20,921 nucleotides of DNA, taken from Dehalococcoidia bacterium (lineage in GTDB: Bacteria > Chloroflexota > Dehalococcoidia > GIF9 > AB-539-J10). Under the pieces are notes generated by a model. The model was not told where the DNA came from. It did no database searches and saw nothing but the letters and a program-made list of their open reading frames with translations. Location: positions 1 to 20,921 of the forward strand of contig JAOUFZ010000008.1 of assembly GCA_029857995.1 (NCBI GenBank), given 5' to 3'. A program made the position numbers and the translations under genes. Position 1 is the first letter of the stretch, and each line of letters opens with the position of its first letter. Positions 12,876 through 19,275 of this stretch are shown here, piece after piece.

Positions 12876-14894
12876 GTGAAGAATAGAATACTCTTTATCT
12901 CCTTAGCGGTCGTGTTAGCTCTCAGCGCGGGGCTTATCGGGTGTGGAAGTGAGCAGATACCCGAGTACAGTCTGACTATCTCCAGCACGGAAGGAGGGTC
13001 GCTAACCACTCCTGGAGAGGGGACTTTTATCTGTGACGAAGGAATGGTAGTCGACCTAGTGGCAGAAGCCGACGAAGGCTACCGCTTCGTCAACTGGACC
13101 GGTCTAGTGGGCACTGTTGCCAATGTTAATGACGCCACCACAACTATCACCATGGACAACCACTATTCCATCACCGCTAACTTTGCCCGTGGATCTACGA
13201 TACCGCCGAAGAACCCTGGTAGCTTTGTCCAGATGACCATCGCAGATGTTGACTCGCTCGACCCGGCATGGGGCTACGACTTACAAAGCGCTGAGCAGGT
13301 GCGGTATATCTATGAGACGCTCGTGTATTCTGACGGTACTAAGATCGATGAGTTCGTGCCGCTTCTGGCTACCGAGTGGGAGCTTCTGGACGACAACGTG
13401 ACCTATCGCTTCAAGATCCGTGAAGGCGTGAAATTCCACGAAGGTGGCGACCTGACACCTGAAGATGTTGAATACTCCTTCGAGCGGGCGATGGTTCAAG
13501 ACAGAGGCGGTGGACCTATCTGGACGCTCTATAGTTCGTTGCTAGGTTTTGACCGTCAGGACTGGCATGGTAGCCGTGATGAGGATGGCAACATTCGGGT
13601 TACTTTCGACCAAATCGACAATGCGGTAGGGATTGACGGCGATTGGGTTCAGTTTAACTTGGCTGACCCCGCCTGGGGCTTGGCGTTTCTTCATATCCTC
13701 TGCATGCCCTGGGCCTCGATTGTCGATAAGGAATGGTGCATCGCTAATGGCGACTGGGATGGCACTGAAGAGACCTGGCAGGATTACAACAACCCCGATG
13801 AAGCCGACGCTTACCTCTACGACCATACCAACGGTACTGGCCCTTGGAAGCTGGAAGAGTGGGACCCGGGCGTTCAGATCAAACTGGTGAGAAACGATGA
13901 CTACTGGAGGGAGCCCGCTGCGTTCGAGATTGTCATCACAAAGGTCGTTGAGGAATGGACGACCCGAAGGGAGGCACTTCTGGCCGGGGATGCCGACCTC
14001 GTCTATGTGCAACCGGCTGACATCGGTGAACTCGAGGGTATTACGGACCTCAACGTGTACCAAGACCTCCCTCAGCCAGCTAATCTTGCGTTCTTCTTTA
14101 ATATGGATATTGCCAGCAACAGCAGCTATATCGGCAGTGGTGCGCTTGACGGCGACGGTATTCCAACGGACTTCTTCGCTGACATAGACGTGCGCAAAGG
14201 CTTTTGCCATGCCTTTGACTATGAGACCTTTATTGAGGATGGTTTGCTGGGCGAGGCTCAGCAGCTGGGCTCGCCGATCTTTGAAGGCCTTCCATTCTAC
14301 AACCCTGATGCTTCGATGTATGGCCTTGACCTGGGAAAAGCTGAGGAACACTTGAAGGCTGCCTGGCTGGGTGAGGTCTGGGAAAAGGGATTCAAATTCA
14401 CCCTGCTATACAACGTCAGCAACGTACCCGTGCGTGAGACTGCCTGCAAGATCCTGGCTGAGAATCTATTGGCAATCAATCCCAAATTTCAGGTCAGCAT
14501 CCAGCCAGTTGCACGGGAAACCTATGTCGCTAAGATGAGGGACACGCGAGATATGGCTATGTTTGCGGTAGGCTGGCTACCCGACTATCTCCACCCCGAC
14601 AATTCTGTGGTTCCTTCTATAGCGAGCTATGGTGTCTTTGCGGAATGGCAAGGGTACGGCTATTCTGAACTCGATGAATTGATCGAGGACGCATTCGAGG
14701 AGCTCGATCCTGCAGTGCAGCAGGATATGTACTATGGGCTGCAGGAACGTTACTATGAGGATGCCCCTAGCATCATGCTGGTCCAGCCGCTGTGGAGGCG
14801 CTACTTCACCAAGTATGTACATGGCTTCTACTACAACCCCGTGATTTCTGGTCAGCCGGGGCCTCTTTATTACATGAGCAAGTCGTCGTCGTGA
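12876..14894 (+). CDS. Orphan family-5 ABC substrate-binding lipoprotein with an N-terminal B-repeat
   Basis: I start the gene at GTG 12876, preceded by AAGGGGGAG, rather than at an upstream frame start at 12795, because the GTG puts a lipoprotein signal first: VKNRILF, hydrophobic core, then LIGC with the lipid-bearing C23. The product has 672 residues. Residues about 30-105 form a bacterial B-repeat (YSLTISSTEGGS, GYRFVNWTG, TTTITMDNHYSITANFA). From about residue 115 it is a peptide/nickel-type solute-binding protein (SBP family 5): SLDPAWGYDLQSAEQVRYIYETLV, TYRFKIREGVKFHEG, ANLAFFFNM, DVRKGFCHAFDYETF and a C-terminal AEWQGYGYSELD block. It would capture oligopeptides or another ligand outside the membrane. 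No permease or ATPase genes are adjacent. Confidence 0.92.
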   Translation: MKNRILFISLAVVLALSAGLIGCGSEQIPEYSLTISSTEGGSLTTPGEGTFICDEGMVVDLVAEADEGYRFVNWTGLVGTVANVNDATTTITMDNHYSITANFARGSTIPPKNPGSFVQMTIADVDSLDPAWGYDLQSAEQVRYIYETLVYSDGTKIDEFVPLLATEWELLDDNVTYRFKIREGVKFHEGGDLTPEDVEYSFERAMVQDRGGGPIWTLYSSLLGFDRQDWHGSRDEDGNIRVTFDQIDNAVGIDGDWVQFNLADPAWGLAFLHILCMPWASIVDKEWCIANGDWDGTEETWQDYNNPDEADAYLYDHTNGTGPWKLEEWDPGVQIKLVRNDDYWREPAAFEIVITKVVEEWTTRREALLAGDADLVYVQPADIGELEGITDLNVYQDLPQPANLAFFFNMDIASNSSYIGSGALDGDGIPTDFFADIDVRKGFCHAFDYETFIEDGLLGEAQQLGSPIFEGLPFYNPDASMYGLDLGKAEEHLKAAWLGEVWEKGFKFTLLYNVSNVPVRETACKILAENLLAINPKFQVSIQPVARETYVAKMRDTRDMAMFAVGWLPDYLHPDNSVVPSIASYGVFAEWQGYGYSELDELIEDAFEELDPAVQQDMYYGLQERYYEDAPSIMLVQPLWRRYFTKYVHGFYYNPVISGQPGPLYYMSKSSS

Positions 14895-14908
14895 GCAATG
14901 GGTGGAAT

Positions 14909-15052
14909 ATGTATGCAGTGAGTATCAGTCAGACCAACCCTGTCTATACTTGGAATATCGTTGATGGACAAACCTATCCCTTCCTGAGCGGCAGTCCATC
15001 TGAAACGGGGGCAGCTCTGTTGTTCCTCTGCGACCCCTTAGAGCAGAATTAA
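14909..15052 (+). pseudogene. Remnant of a GLUG-repeat protein C-terminus
   Basis: A 47-codon frame containing PVYTWNIVDGQTYPFLSG, the closing block typical of GLUG-motif surface proteins. No GLUG repeats precede it, since the solute-binding protein gene ends 15 nt upstream, and no ribosome site is visible. It is most likely a leftover from a deleted or rearranged gene. A living GLUG gene begins at the left edge of this window. Confidence 0.55.
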
Positions 15053-15065
15053 GGAACTCAGCCGT

Positions 15066-15085
15066 GGCAACCTCCGGAGATTGCC
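15066..15085. repeat. Palindrome before repeat unit A
   Basis: GGCAACCTCC/GGAGATTGCC is a 20-nt palindrome with one mismatched pair. A smaller hairpin, CACCT-TTC-AGGTG (15088-15100), follows and runs straight into CTCGCAATGAC. Both resemble repetitive extragenic palindromes. Confidence 0.5.
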
Positions 15086-15164
15086 GCACACCTTTCAGGT
15101 GCTCGCAATGACAAAAGGCGAAGGGCTAGCAATGATGATTCGAGTTGCTAAAAGACCGCAGTTA

Positions 15165-15302
15165 TTACTTTTTCTTCTCCAGTTCTTTTCCCTGATCAGA
15201 TGCCTTTGTGCGCCTAACTACCTCCTGAGCTTTACTGAGCAGGTAGATCATGCCACCTAAGCACAAAAGGAAAATGCCAAGGCTAACAAGACTCCAATCC
15301 AT
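15165..15302 (-). CDS. Tiny membrane protein, paralogue A
   Basis: A 45-residue protein, MDWSLVSLGIF...LEKKK. GGGAGGAG lies 2-3 nt before the ATG at 15302. One hydrophobic helix (residues about 5-22) is followed by LLSKAQEVVRRTKASDQGKELEKKK, a charged amphipathic tail. It is a paralogue of the 53-residue protein at 15518-15679: both start MD-W, have one helix, then LL.KA.E...RTKA..Q.K.LEKKK. No family is known to me. The size, membrane anchor and paired duplication would fit a regulatory or stabilising small subunit, but nothing in the sequence shows a partner. Confidence 0.65.
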   Translation of the reverse strand: MDWSLVSLGIFLLCLGGMIYLLSKAQEVVRRTKASDQGKELEKKK

Positions 15303-15340
15303 TTCTCCTCCCTTAATTGAACATTTAGTTCTATTACCAG

Positions 15341-15370
15341 ATTGTATGTGCAGGCTTATAATGAAGTCAA
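15341..15370 (-). promoter_or_regulatory. Promoter of paralogue A
   Basis: On the minus strand TTGACT (15365-15370), an 18-nt spacer, then TACAAT (15341-15346). The same boxes and spacing recur in unit B, and the whole leader down to the ATG is conserved between the two copies. Confidence 0.65.
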
Positions 15371-15430
15371 GAGATGCACCGAGAGCGTTTAGTAATGTCA
15401 TTATGAGGAGTCCAAATGAATTTGGACGAC

Positions 15431-15451
15431 GAAGAATCTCTGGGATTCTTC
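15431..15451. repeat. Palindrome before repeat unit B
   Basis: GAAGAATC (15431-15438) and GATTCTTC (15444-15451) form a perfect 8-bp stem with a 5-nt loop, 6 nt before CTCGCAATGAC. It stands in the same place relative to unit B as the different palindrome at 15066 does to unit A. Confidence 0.5.
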
Positions 15452-15517
15452 GCTACGCTCGCAATGACAAAAAGCGGAGGGCTAGCAGTGGCGATTCGAA
15501 TTGCTAAACGACTGCAG

Positions 15518-15679
15518 CTATCCCTTTTTCTTCTCCAGTCCTTTTTCCTGAGCAAATGCCTTTGTGCGCTTGCTTATCTCGTCAGCTTTGGCAAGCAGCC
15601 AGACAAATGTGCCGATGAGGGCAAGGCCGATACCAAGCCCAATAGGCCCGGACCAAAATAAGACGATCCAAATATCCAT
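15518..15679 (-). CDS. Tiny membrane protein, paralogue B
   Basis: A 53-residue protein: MDIWIVLFW, then a hydrophobic glycine-rich helix (residues about 3-29), then LLAKADEISKRTKAFAQEK and LEKKKG. AGGAGG lies 4-5 nt before the ATG at 15679. It is homologous to the 45-residue protein at 15165-15302, mainly in the charged tail; the membrane segment has diverged and is longer here. That the tail, start and promoter are all kept argues that both copies are expressed. I know no family or function. Confidence 0.65.
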   Translation of the reverse strand: MDIWIVLFWSGPIGLGIGLALIGTFVWLLAKADEISKRTKAFAQEKGLEKKKG

Positions 15680-15717
15680 TTCTCCTCCTTTAATCGAACA
15701 TTTAGTTTTATTACCAG

Positions 15718-15747
15718 ATTGTATGTGCAGGCTTATAGTGAAGTCAA
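15718..15747 (-). promoter_or_regulatory. Promoter of paralogue B
   Basis: On the minus strand TTGACT (15742-15747), an 18-nt spacer, then TACAAT (15718-15723), the same as in unit A. Confidence 0.65.
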
Positions 15748-15757
15748 GAGGGGCACC

Positions 15758-15817
15758 ATCAAAAACCCATTTCGCACCGCGCTGAATCTGCTAGAGGAAG
15801 AGGCTGCTTCAAAATAA
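15758..15817 (+). pseudogene. Possible C-terminal fragment of a lost gene
   Basis: The frame reads IKNPFRTALNLLEEEAASK and stops at 15815-15817. It looks like an amphipathic C-terminal helix and begins just where repeat unit B ends. There is no start codon or ribosome site. It may be the stump of a gene cut by the duplication; it is short enough to be chance. Confidence 0.25.
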
Positions 15818-15920
15818 CAACGATGAGCCATCATAGGGTCCTCTTGGGCCTAGGCTGGCGAAAGCGATTTTGTTGTAGAATATCATCTATGACCATATTT
15901 ATTGAGAAAGGAGCTATGCC

Positions 15921-16427
15921 ATGAGCCGTGTCAATAGAGTTTACCTATTCATAACGGTCTTCCTGCTTATCGCCGCAATTGCTGGCGGCGTCATGCTGGG
16001 CGTGCAACACAGCCGAAACCAACCTGTGGAGATTGTTCTATCTCAAACCGAGCCTCCAGAGCAAGACGGCGAGCTTTACATCGGCGGCGCTGTGGCCAAC
16101 CCTGGCATCTATCCCTGGCAAGAAGATGACACCTTACAGATACTCCTTGTCGATGCCGGGGTCGAATCCGATGCCGACCTCAACCATATTGAGATTTATA
16201 TTCCACGGGCAGGCGAAAAACAGTCTCCCCAGAAGATAGACATTAACCGAGCCGAGTCCTGGCTCCTCGACGCCCTGCCCGGCATAGGTGAGGTGCTGGC
16301 TCAAAGGATTGTGGATTATCGCAATGAAAATGGCCCGTTCAGAACAATCGAGGACTTGCTCAAGGTCAGCGGCATCGGCTCAGCGACATTAGAAAATATG
16401 AAGGATTTCATAACCGTTTCAGATTAA
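15921..16427 (+). CDS. comEA: ComEA-type DNA receptor
   Basis: A 168-residue membrane-anchored DNA-binding protein of ComEA type. AAAGGAG lies 8 nt before the ATG. A single N-terminal helix (about 8-28) anchors it; residues about 50-97 form the SLBB-like part (GELYIGGAVANPGIYPWQEDDTL, ending IEIYIPRAGE); residues about 105-168 carry two helix-hairpin-helix motifs (LDALPGIGEVLAQRIVDYR, then LLKVSGIGSATLENMK). ComEA captures double-stranded DNA at the cell surface and hands it to the ComEC channel. comEC lies 3.4 kb downstream on the same strand, separated by unrelated small genes, where these two genes are often adjacent. Confidence 0.92.
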   Translation: MSRVNRVYLFITVFLLIAAIAGGVMLGVQHSRNQPVEIVLSQTEPPEQDGELYIGGAVANPGIYPWQEDDTLQILLVDAGVESDADLNHIEIYIPRAGEKQSPQKIDINRAESWLLDALPGIGEVLAQRIVDYRNENGPFRTIEDLLKVSGIGSATLENMKDFITVSD

Positions 16428-16498
16428 GCGGCCCTTATTCCTTCACCCTGTCAAGCAACGTTACTATCTTTGCCTCATTTTTTATGTCAAGTTTCATA

Positions 16499-16834
16499 TC
16501 AGGACCGTATCATCGTGAGAGTCATCTTGAAATTCTTTGTTGCCCGTAGAGCATGTGGCTGATCGGCCGGCATTATGACCATCTCGCCACCTTTCAAGTG
16601 AATAGGCTTGCCGGAAATAACAATGTCTGCTTCGCCTTCAACGAGATAGACCAGGGCATCAAATGGTGCCGTATGCTCACTTAAGCTTTGTCCTTCATCA
16701 AAGGCGAAAAAGGTAACTGTACCTGCTTTCTTATCGATTATCGTTCGACTCACCACGGAACCTTCTTGATAATCAGCTAAACCAGTTAATTCGATGGCTT
16801 GGCCCACAAGCTTCTCTAGTCTCTTCTGCTCCAT
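16499..16834 (-). CDS. Cupin-fold protein
   Basis: A 111-residue single-domain cupin. I choose the ATG at 16834 (preceded by GGAGGTGAAAGGA) over the in-frame TTG at 16861. The beta-barrel motifs are G48-x5-H54, D59, GEADIVISGKPIHLKGGEMVIMP (67-89) and H94 in ADQPHAL. In a metal-binding cupin motif 1 reads H-x-H; here the second His is Ala56, so the metal site is incomplete unless another residue serves. Such proteins occur widely in anaerobes as small-molecule binders or isomerases; the ligand is unknown. It points away from comEA and is a single gene. Confidence 0.88.
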   Translation of the reverse strand: MEQKRLEKLVGQAIELTGLADYQEGSVVSRTIIDKKAGTVTFFAFDEGQSLSEHTAPFDALVYLVEGEADIVISGKPIHLKGGEMVIMPADQPHALRATKNFKMTLTMIRS

Positions 16835-17094
16835 TCCTTTCACCTCCGTTTCTCTAGACAATATTGCCTGACTCTTTCATAATAACCGAATAGCCTTTTC
16901 CAAATCTACTGGCTCATCTGCATGTTGCCGTCAGGCATTATCTCCTATCTGATTCCGTTGGGTGGCATTCTCGGTGTGCCTGAATGATTGGCTACATTTT
17001 GTGAAACAGACTGCCAAGACCTATTGACACCGCACAGCAGAAGCACTACACTCTAATTAAGCATATTTTCGAAATAGTCTGGTAGACTGCTTAT

Positions 17095-17133
17095 CCCGCC
17101 GGTCATGATAACCAAGGCATAAAGACTGGCGGG
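17095..17133. repeat. Inverted repeat upstream of the 260-residue repeat protein
   Basis: CCCGCCGGTC (17095-17104) and GACTGGCGGG (17124-17133) pair over 10 positions with one wobble and a 19-nt loop, ending 3 nt before the GTG at 17137. A second small hairpin, AGTCT-GGT-AGACT, lies at about 17077-17089. The rest of the 302-nt gap after the cupin gene (16835-17136) shows nothing I can name. Confidence 0.45.
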
Positions 17134-17136
17134 GAT

Positions 17137-17919
17137 GTGCTTTTATGGGCTGACATGATTGGGGCTAGCACTCACATCAGGGTTCTGAAGCACTTAGGCA
17201 TTGCTTTGATATTTGCCCCTGAACCTTTTACCACGCCGTTCGGTGTGGCGTTTATACTTGTCGCGCGACATTTATCCAGAAGGCTTGAGGCCAGCCGCGA
17301 TAGGCGCCTCCGAGAGATGGTCCACTATTATCTGGCCCACAGCAGTCTCCTAAGCCCTGATGCCGATGGCAAGTCTGGTACCCCCGGCCCGGTAAAGCGG
17401 CATGGCTTGAGTGAGGAGCGTCCTATTCTTGGGCAAATTACGGGCAGCCGTAGCTTTGAAGCCAACTCTTCAGTTCGTAAGGGTAGGCAGGGTATGCGAG
17501 AGGGCGCGGCAAGCCGCACCACGAATATGCAGAGCCTTTCCCGGCGTTACAAATATGATGATGGTCTCTCTAACACATCCACCAGAACGCAAAAGGTGAT
17601 TCATCACACGATAGATATAGAGTGGCTTTCCAGGCGCTATGAAAGCGCGAATAGCGCTGTGGCTCATTCCAGTTGGACTACAACCTCCGGCGGCGTGGAG
17701 GGAGTAACGCACCACTCCGTCAACATGGGGCTACTTTCCCAGCATTGCGGGACAGGTAGTTTTGGACAGGCGAAGGCAAAGTCCCATACCATAAACGTAG
17801 CCCAGCTTCGCCAACGCTATGGGTCGGCGGCGAGCTGCACGACGGTTTACAGGGCCCTTCAGAATAACAACCATTACTACGACATGTTATCTCGAAGGAA
17901 TGTTATCGGGGGTTACTAG
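17137..17919 (+). CDS. Unrecognised protein with a hydrophobic N-terminus and degenerate repeats
   Basis: A 260-residue frame from GTG 17137 (ATG 17155 is an alternative); no strong ribosome site. Residues about 12-45 contain a hydrophobic hairpin or helix pair (HLGIALIFAPEPFTTPFGVAFILVARHL), followed by an Arg-rich segment. The rest holds repeats of a short block, consensus H-[ST]-[IV]-[ND]-[IMV]-x-x-L-[SR]-[RQ]-[RH]-Y: SRTTNMQSLSRRYKYD (126-141), HHTIDIEWLSRRYESA (156-171), HHSVNMGLLSQHCGTG (192-207), SHTINVAQLRQRYGSA (216-231), and a partial HYYDMLSRRN (246-255). Spacings are 30, 36, 24 and 30 residues. Between repeats the sequence is Ser/Thr/Gly-rich and probably disordered. I know no family. 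The block repeats support a real protein. Confidence 0.6.
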   Translation: MLLWADMIGASTHIRVLKHLGIALIFAPEPFTTPFGVAFILVARHLSRRLEASRDRRLREMVHYYLAHSSLLSPDADGKSGTPGPVKRHGLSEERPILGQITGSRSFEANSSVRKGRQGMREGAASRTTNMQSLSRRYKYDDGLSNTSTRTQKVIHHTIDIEWLSRRYESANSAVAHSSWTTTSGGVEGVTHHSVNMGLLSQHCGTGSFGQAKAKSHTINVAQLRQRYGSAASCTTVYRALQNNNHYYDMLSRRNVIGGY

Positions 17920-18088
17920 TGTCCAAGGGCACCTGATGCGGACCATCTCGTCGGTAGGCTGAAGAAGACGACCACCAGAGGAGACAAAATCGGTTTGCTG
18001 CCAATCTCTCAGCGACCCTCTAAACAGAACGTCCCTTAGCAAGCCAACCTTGTTGGCTCCGCCAATCGTCACTGAAACATTGAATTGC

Positions 18089-18334
18089 TTATATTTCTTT
18101 GGCGGGAACAGCGCCTAAGGTTTCGATAAGGTAACCTGTCTCAATTCCTATGTCCACCACGAATCTCATGGCCTTCTTGGGATCAGGTGCTTCAAAAACA
18201 ACTACGCCATCATATGTGCCAAAGGTAACATAAACATCATGGATCGTGATTCCGCGCGGGGCCTTGAGCTTTTTCAAATAGGCGATAGCCTCTTTGCCTT
18301 TTCCTATCGGTGATAGAAGACTCATGAATAACAT
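18089..18334 (-). CDS. GYD-domain protein
   Basis: An 81-residue protein with AAGGAGG 6 nt before the ATG. It fits the GYD family of small alpha/beta proteins (about 80-100 residues): MSLLSPIGKGKEAIAYLKKL, VYVTFGTYDGVVVFEAPDPKKAMRFV (with the GTYDGVV core that names the family, here TYD in place of GYD) and a closing YLIETLGAVP. The family has a ferredoxin-like fold and no established function. A hairpin (18361-18383) lies just upstream. It is probably cotranscribed with, or follows, the Lys-rich peptide gene at 18468. Confidence 0.88.
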   Translation of the reverse strand: MLFMSLLSPIGKGKEAIAYLKKLKAPRGITIHDVYVTFGTYDGVVVFEAPDPKKAMRFVVDIGIETGYLIETLGAVPAKEI

Positions 18335-18360
18335 ATCTGACCTCCTTATCTGTTTTACTA

Positions 18361-18383
18361 CCCAGCCAAATCTGCTGGCTGGG
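18361..18383. repeat. Hairpin between the Lys-rich peptide gene and the GYD gene
   Basis: CCCAGCCA (18361-18368) and TGGCTGGG (18376-18383) form a perfect 8-bp stem with a 7-nt loop. The AAATCTGCTGGCTGGGC part recurs at about 18917-18933 with one change. No T-run follows on the minus strand, so it is not a classical terminator for the upstream gene. Confidence 0.45.
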
Positions 18384-18467
18384 CCACGTTCATTTTATTC
18401 CCTTGCTGTCTGTAGGGCAACGATGAAATAGAATCCGCTCAAGATTGCAGATAAATCGGCCTTTATC

Positions 18468-18557
18468 TCATCGCTTCTTCGGGCCCTTGCGAAGGTATTC
18501 CGCGCCTTTCTTCCGCGCATTCTTTCCTGTTTTTTTGGCTGCTTTCTTCTGAGCCAT
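18468..18557 (-). CDS. Tiny Lys/Arg-rich protein
   Basis: A 29-residue protein, MAQKKAAKKTGKNARKKGAE then YLRKGPKKR. AGGAG lies 5 nt before the ATG at 18557 and a promoter is visible upstream (18591-18619). About half of the residues are Lys or Arg, with Ala and Gly between, like the tails of histone-like or ribosome-associated proteins, so nucleic-acid binding is likely. No family is known to me. Its neighbour upstream is a cold-shock protein gene. Confidence 0.6.
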   Translation of the reverse strand: MAQKKAAKKTGKNARKKGAEYLRKGPKKR

Positions 18558-18590
18558 CGGTCTCCTAGTAAACGCAATTCCCTTTGCGCC

Positions 18591-18619
18591 ATTATAGCAG
18601 CCTGATAGACAACACACAA
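18591..18619 (-). promoter_or_regulatory. Promoter of the Lys-rich peptide gene
   Basis: On the minus strand TTGTGT (18614-18619), a 17-nt spacer and TATAAT (18591-18596). The predicted leader is about 27 nt and contains the AGGAG site. Confidence 0.55.
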
Positions 18620-18684
18620 GAAACATGAGATTTGAGGATAGTCTGAAGCTTTGTCTACAAATGCGCTGCCTGGTGGACTTGCTG

Positions 18685-18903
18685 CTATTCGCCTTTGGGC
18701 TGAGCAAGTCTTACCCTGATTGCGTGGAGGTGCCCGTTGGGGTCCTGTGTAACCTCAAATTCCACTTTTTGCCCTTCTCTAAGGGAACCATAGTCCACCC
18801 CTTGAAGTTGGCTGCGGCCAAAGAAGAGGTCTTCTTCCCGCTCTGTCTTGATGAAGCCAAAACCACGGTCTGAAATTAGTCGTTTTATTGTGCCCTTTTG
18901 CAT
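18685..18903 (-). CDS. Cold-shock-domain protein
   Basis: A 72-residue single cold-shock domain, normal family length. It binds single-stranded RNA or DNA and acts as an RNA chaperone. MQKGTIKRLISDRGFGFIKTE contains RNP-1 (GFGFI, residues 14-18); RNP-2 reads DLFFGRS (25-31), where most members have a His in place of Gly29. YGSLREGQKVEFEVTQDPNGHLHAIRVRL completes the barrel. The ATG at 18903 has only a weak AGAGG upstream and lies 29 nt after the end of the Cys-rich peptide gene, so cotranscription is likely. Its tail LAQPKGE is short. Confidence 0.95.
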   Translation of the reverse strand: MQKGTIKRLISDRGFGFIKTEREEDLFFGRSQLQGVDYGSLREGQKVEFEVTQDPNGHLHAIRVRLAQPKGE

Positions 18904-18932
18904 GGAATGCCTCTACAAATCCGCTGGCTGGG

Positions 18933-19067
18933 CTACTTCTTTTTTACGCAGGCATGCTCCACAATCTCGCCATGGCATTCTTTGATTTGTTCAGGACTGC
19001 ATTCTCCTGGCTTGCCCTTCAACTTCTCCGGGTGTTCGCATCCCTTTTTGCTTTTTGACTCGCACAT
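18933..19067 (-). CDS. Small Cys-rich protein
   Basis: A 44-residue protein: MCESKSKKGCEHPEKLKGKP, GECSPEQIKECHGEIVEHAC, VKKK. AAGGAGG lies 8 nt before the ATG at 19067. Cysteines at 2, 10, 23, 31 and 40, with several His, suggest a metal site. I recall short proteins with the CEHPEKLKGKP and CSPEQIKECHG blocks in many anaerobes (Dehalococcoidia, sulfate reducers), of unknown function. It is too short for ordinary gene calling but well supported by the start signal and a promoter at 19115-19123. The cold-shock gene follows 29 nt downstream. Confidence 0.8.
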   Translation of the reverse strand: MCESKSKKGCEHPEKLKGKPGECSPEQIKECHGEIVEHACVKKK

Positions 19068-19108
19068 TTCTGTAACCTCCTTCGTAAGACTCGGAGAATC
19101 ATCACGAC

Positions 19109-19135
19109 AATTCTATTTTACCACAGGGATAAGCG
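19109..19135 (-). promoter_or_regulatory. Extended -10 promoter element, copy 1 (Cys-rich peptide gene)
   Basis: On the minus strand TGGTAAAAT (extended -10, TAAAAT at 19115-19120) is preceded by GCTTATCCCTG. About 22 of 25 positions match the element at 19811-19836. The predicted start is near 19108, about 41 nt before the ATG at 19067. Confidence 0.5.
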
Positions 19136-19275
19136 GTAGTGATTTGCAGGACTCTTGAGAAAGCTCACCCAAGGTACCCTCTGCCTTAGTCGTTGCGAGG
19201 CCGCCGAAATCAGCCAAAGCAATTCCGTGGTGGGAAGAGAGATTGTCGCGGGATACATATGTACGGAGGAAAGCA

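Larger units (their letters stand above)
15102..15380. repeat. Tandem duplication, unit A
   Basis: From CTCGCAATGAC (15102) to GCACC (15380) this 279-nt unit matches 15458-15757 along its length. It contains a complete 45-codon gene and its promoter on the minus strand. The 70 nt upstream of the gene differ from unit B at only about 4 positions by eye, whereas the coding parts share mainly their C-terminal halves. Confidence 0.75.
15458..15757. repeat. Tandem duplication, unit B
   Basis: A 300-nt unit homologous to 15102-15380. The 21-nt difference in length is nearly accounted for by the longer coding sequence (8 extra codons). It ends with GCACC at 15757, exactly where a gene-like fragment (15758-15817) begins. 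Confidence 0.75.

Noticed and set aside
13542..14351. 269-codon minus-strand frame
   Set aside because: It is antisense to the solute-binding protein gene and reflects its codon bias.
17887..18072. 61-codon minus-strand frame with a GCCAAC/GTTGGC hairpin inside
   Set aside because: No ribosome site or family resemblance; the hairpin (18042-18058) lacks a T-run and was not called a terminator.
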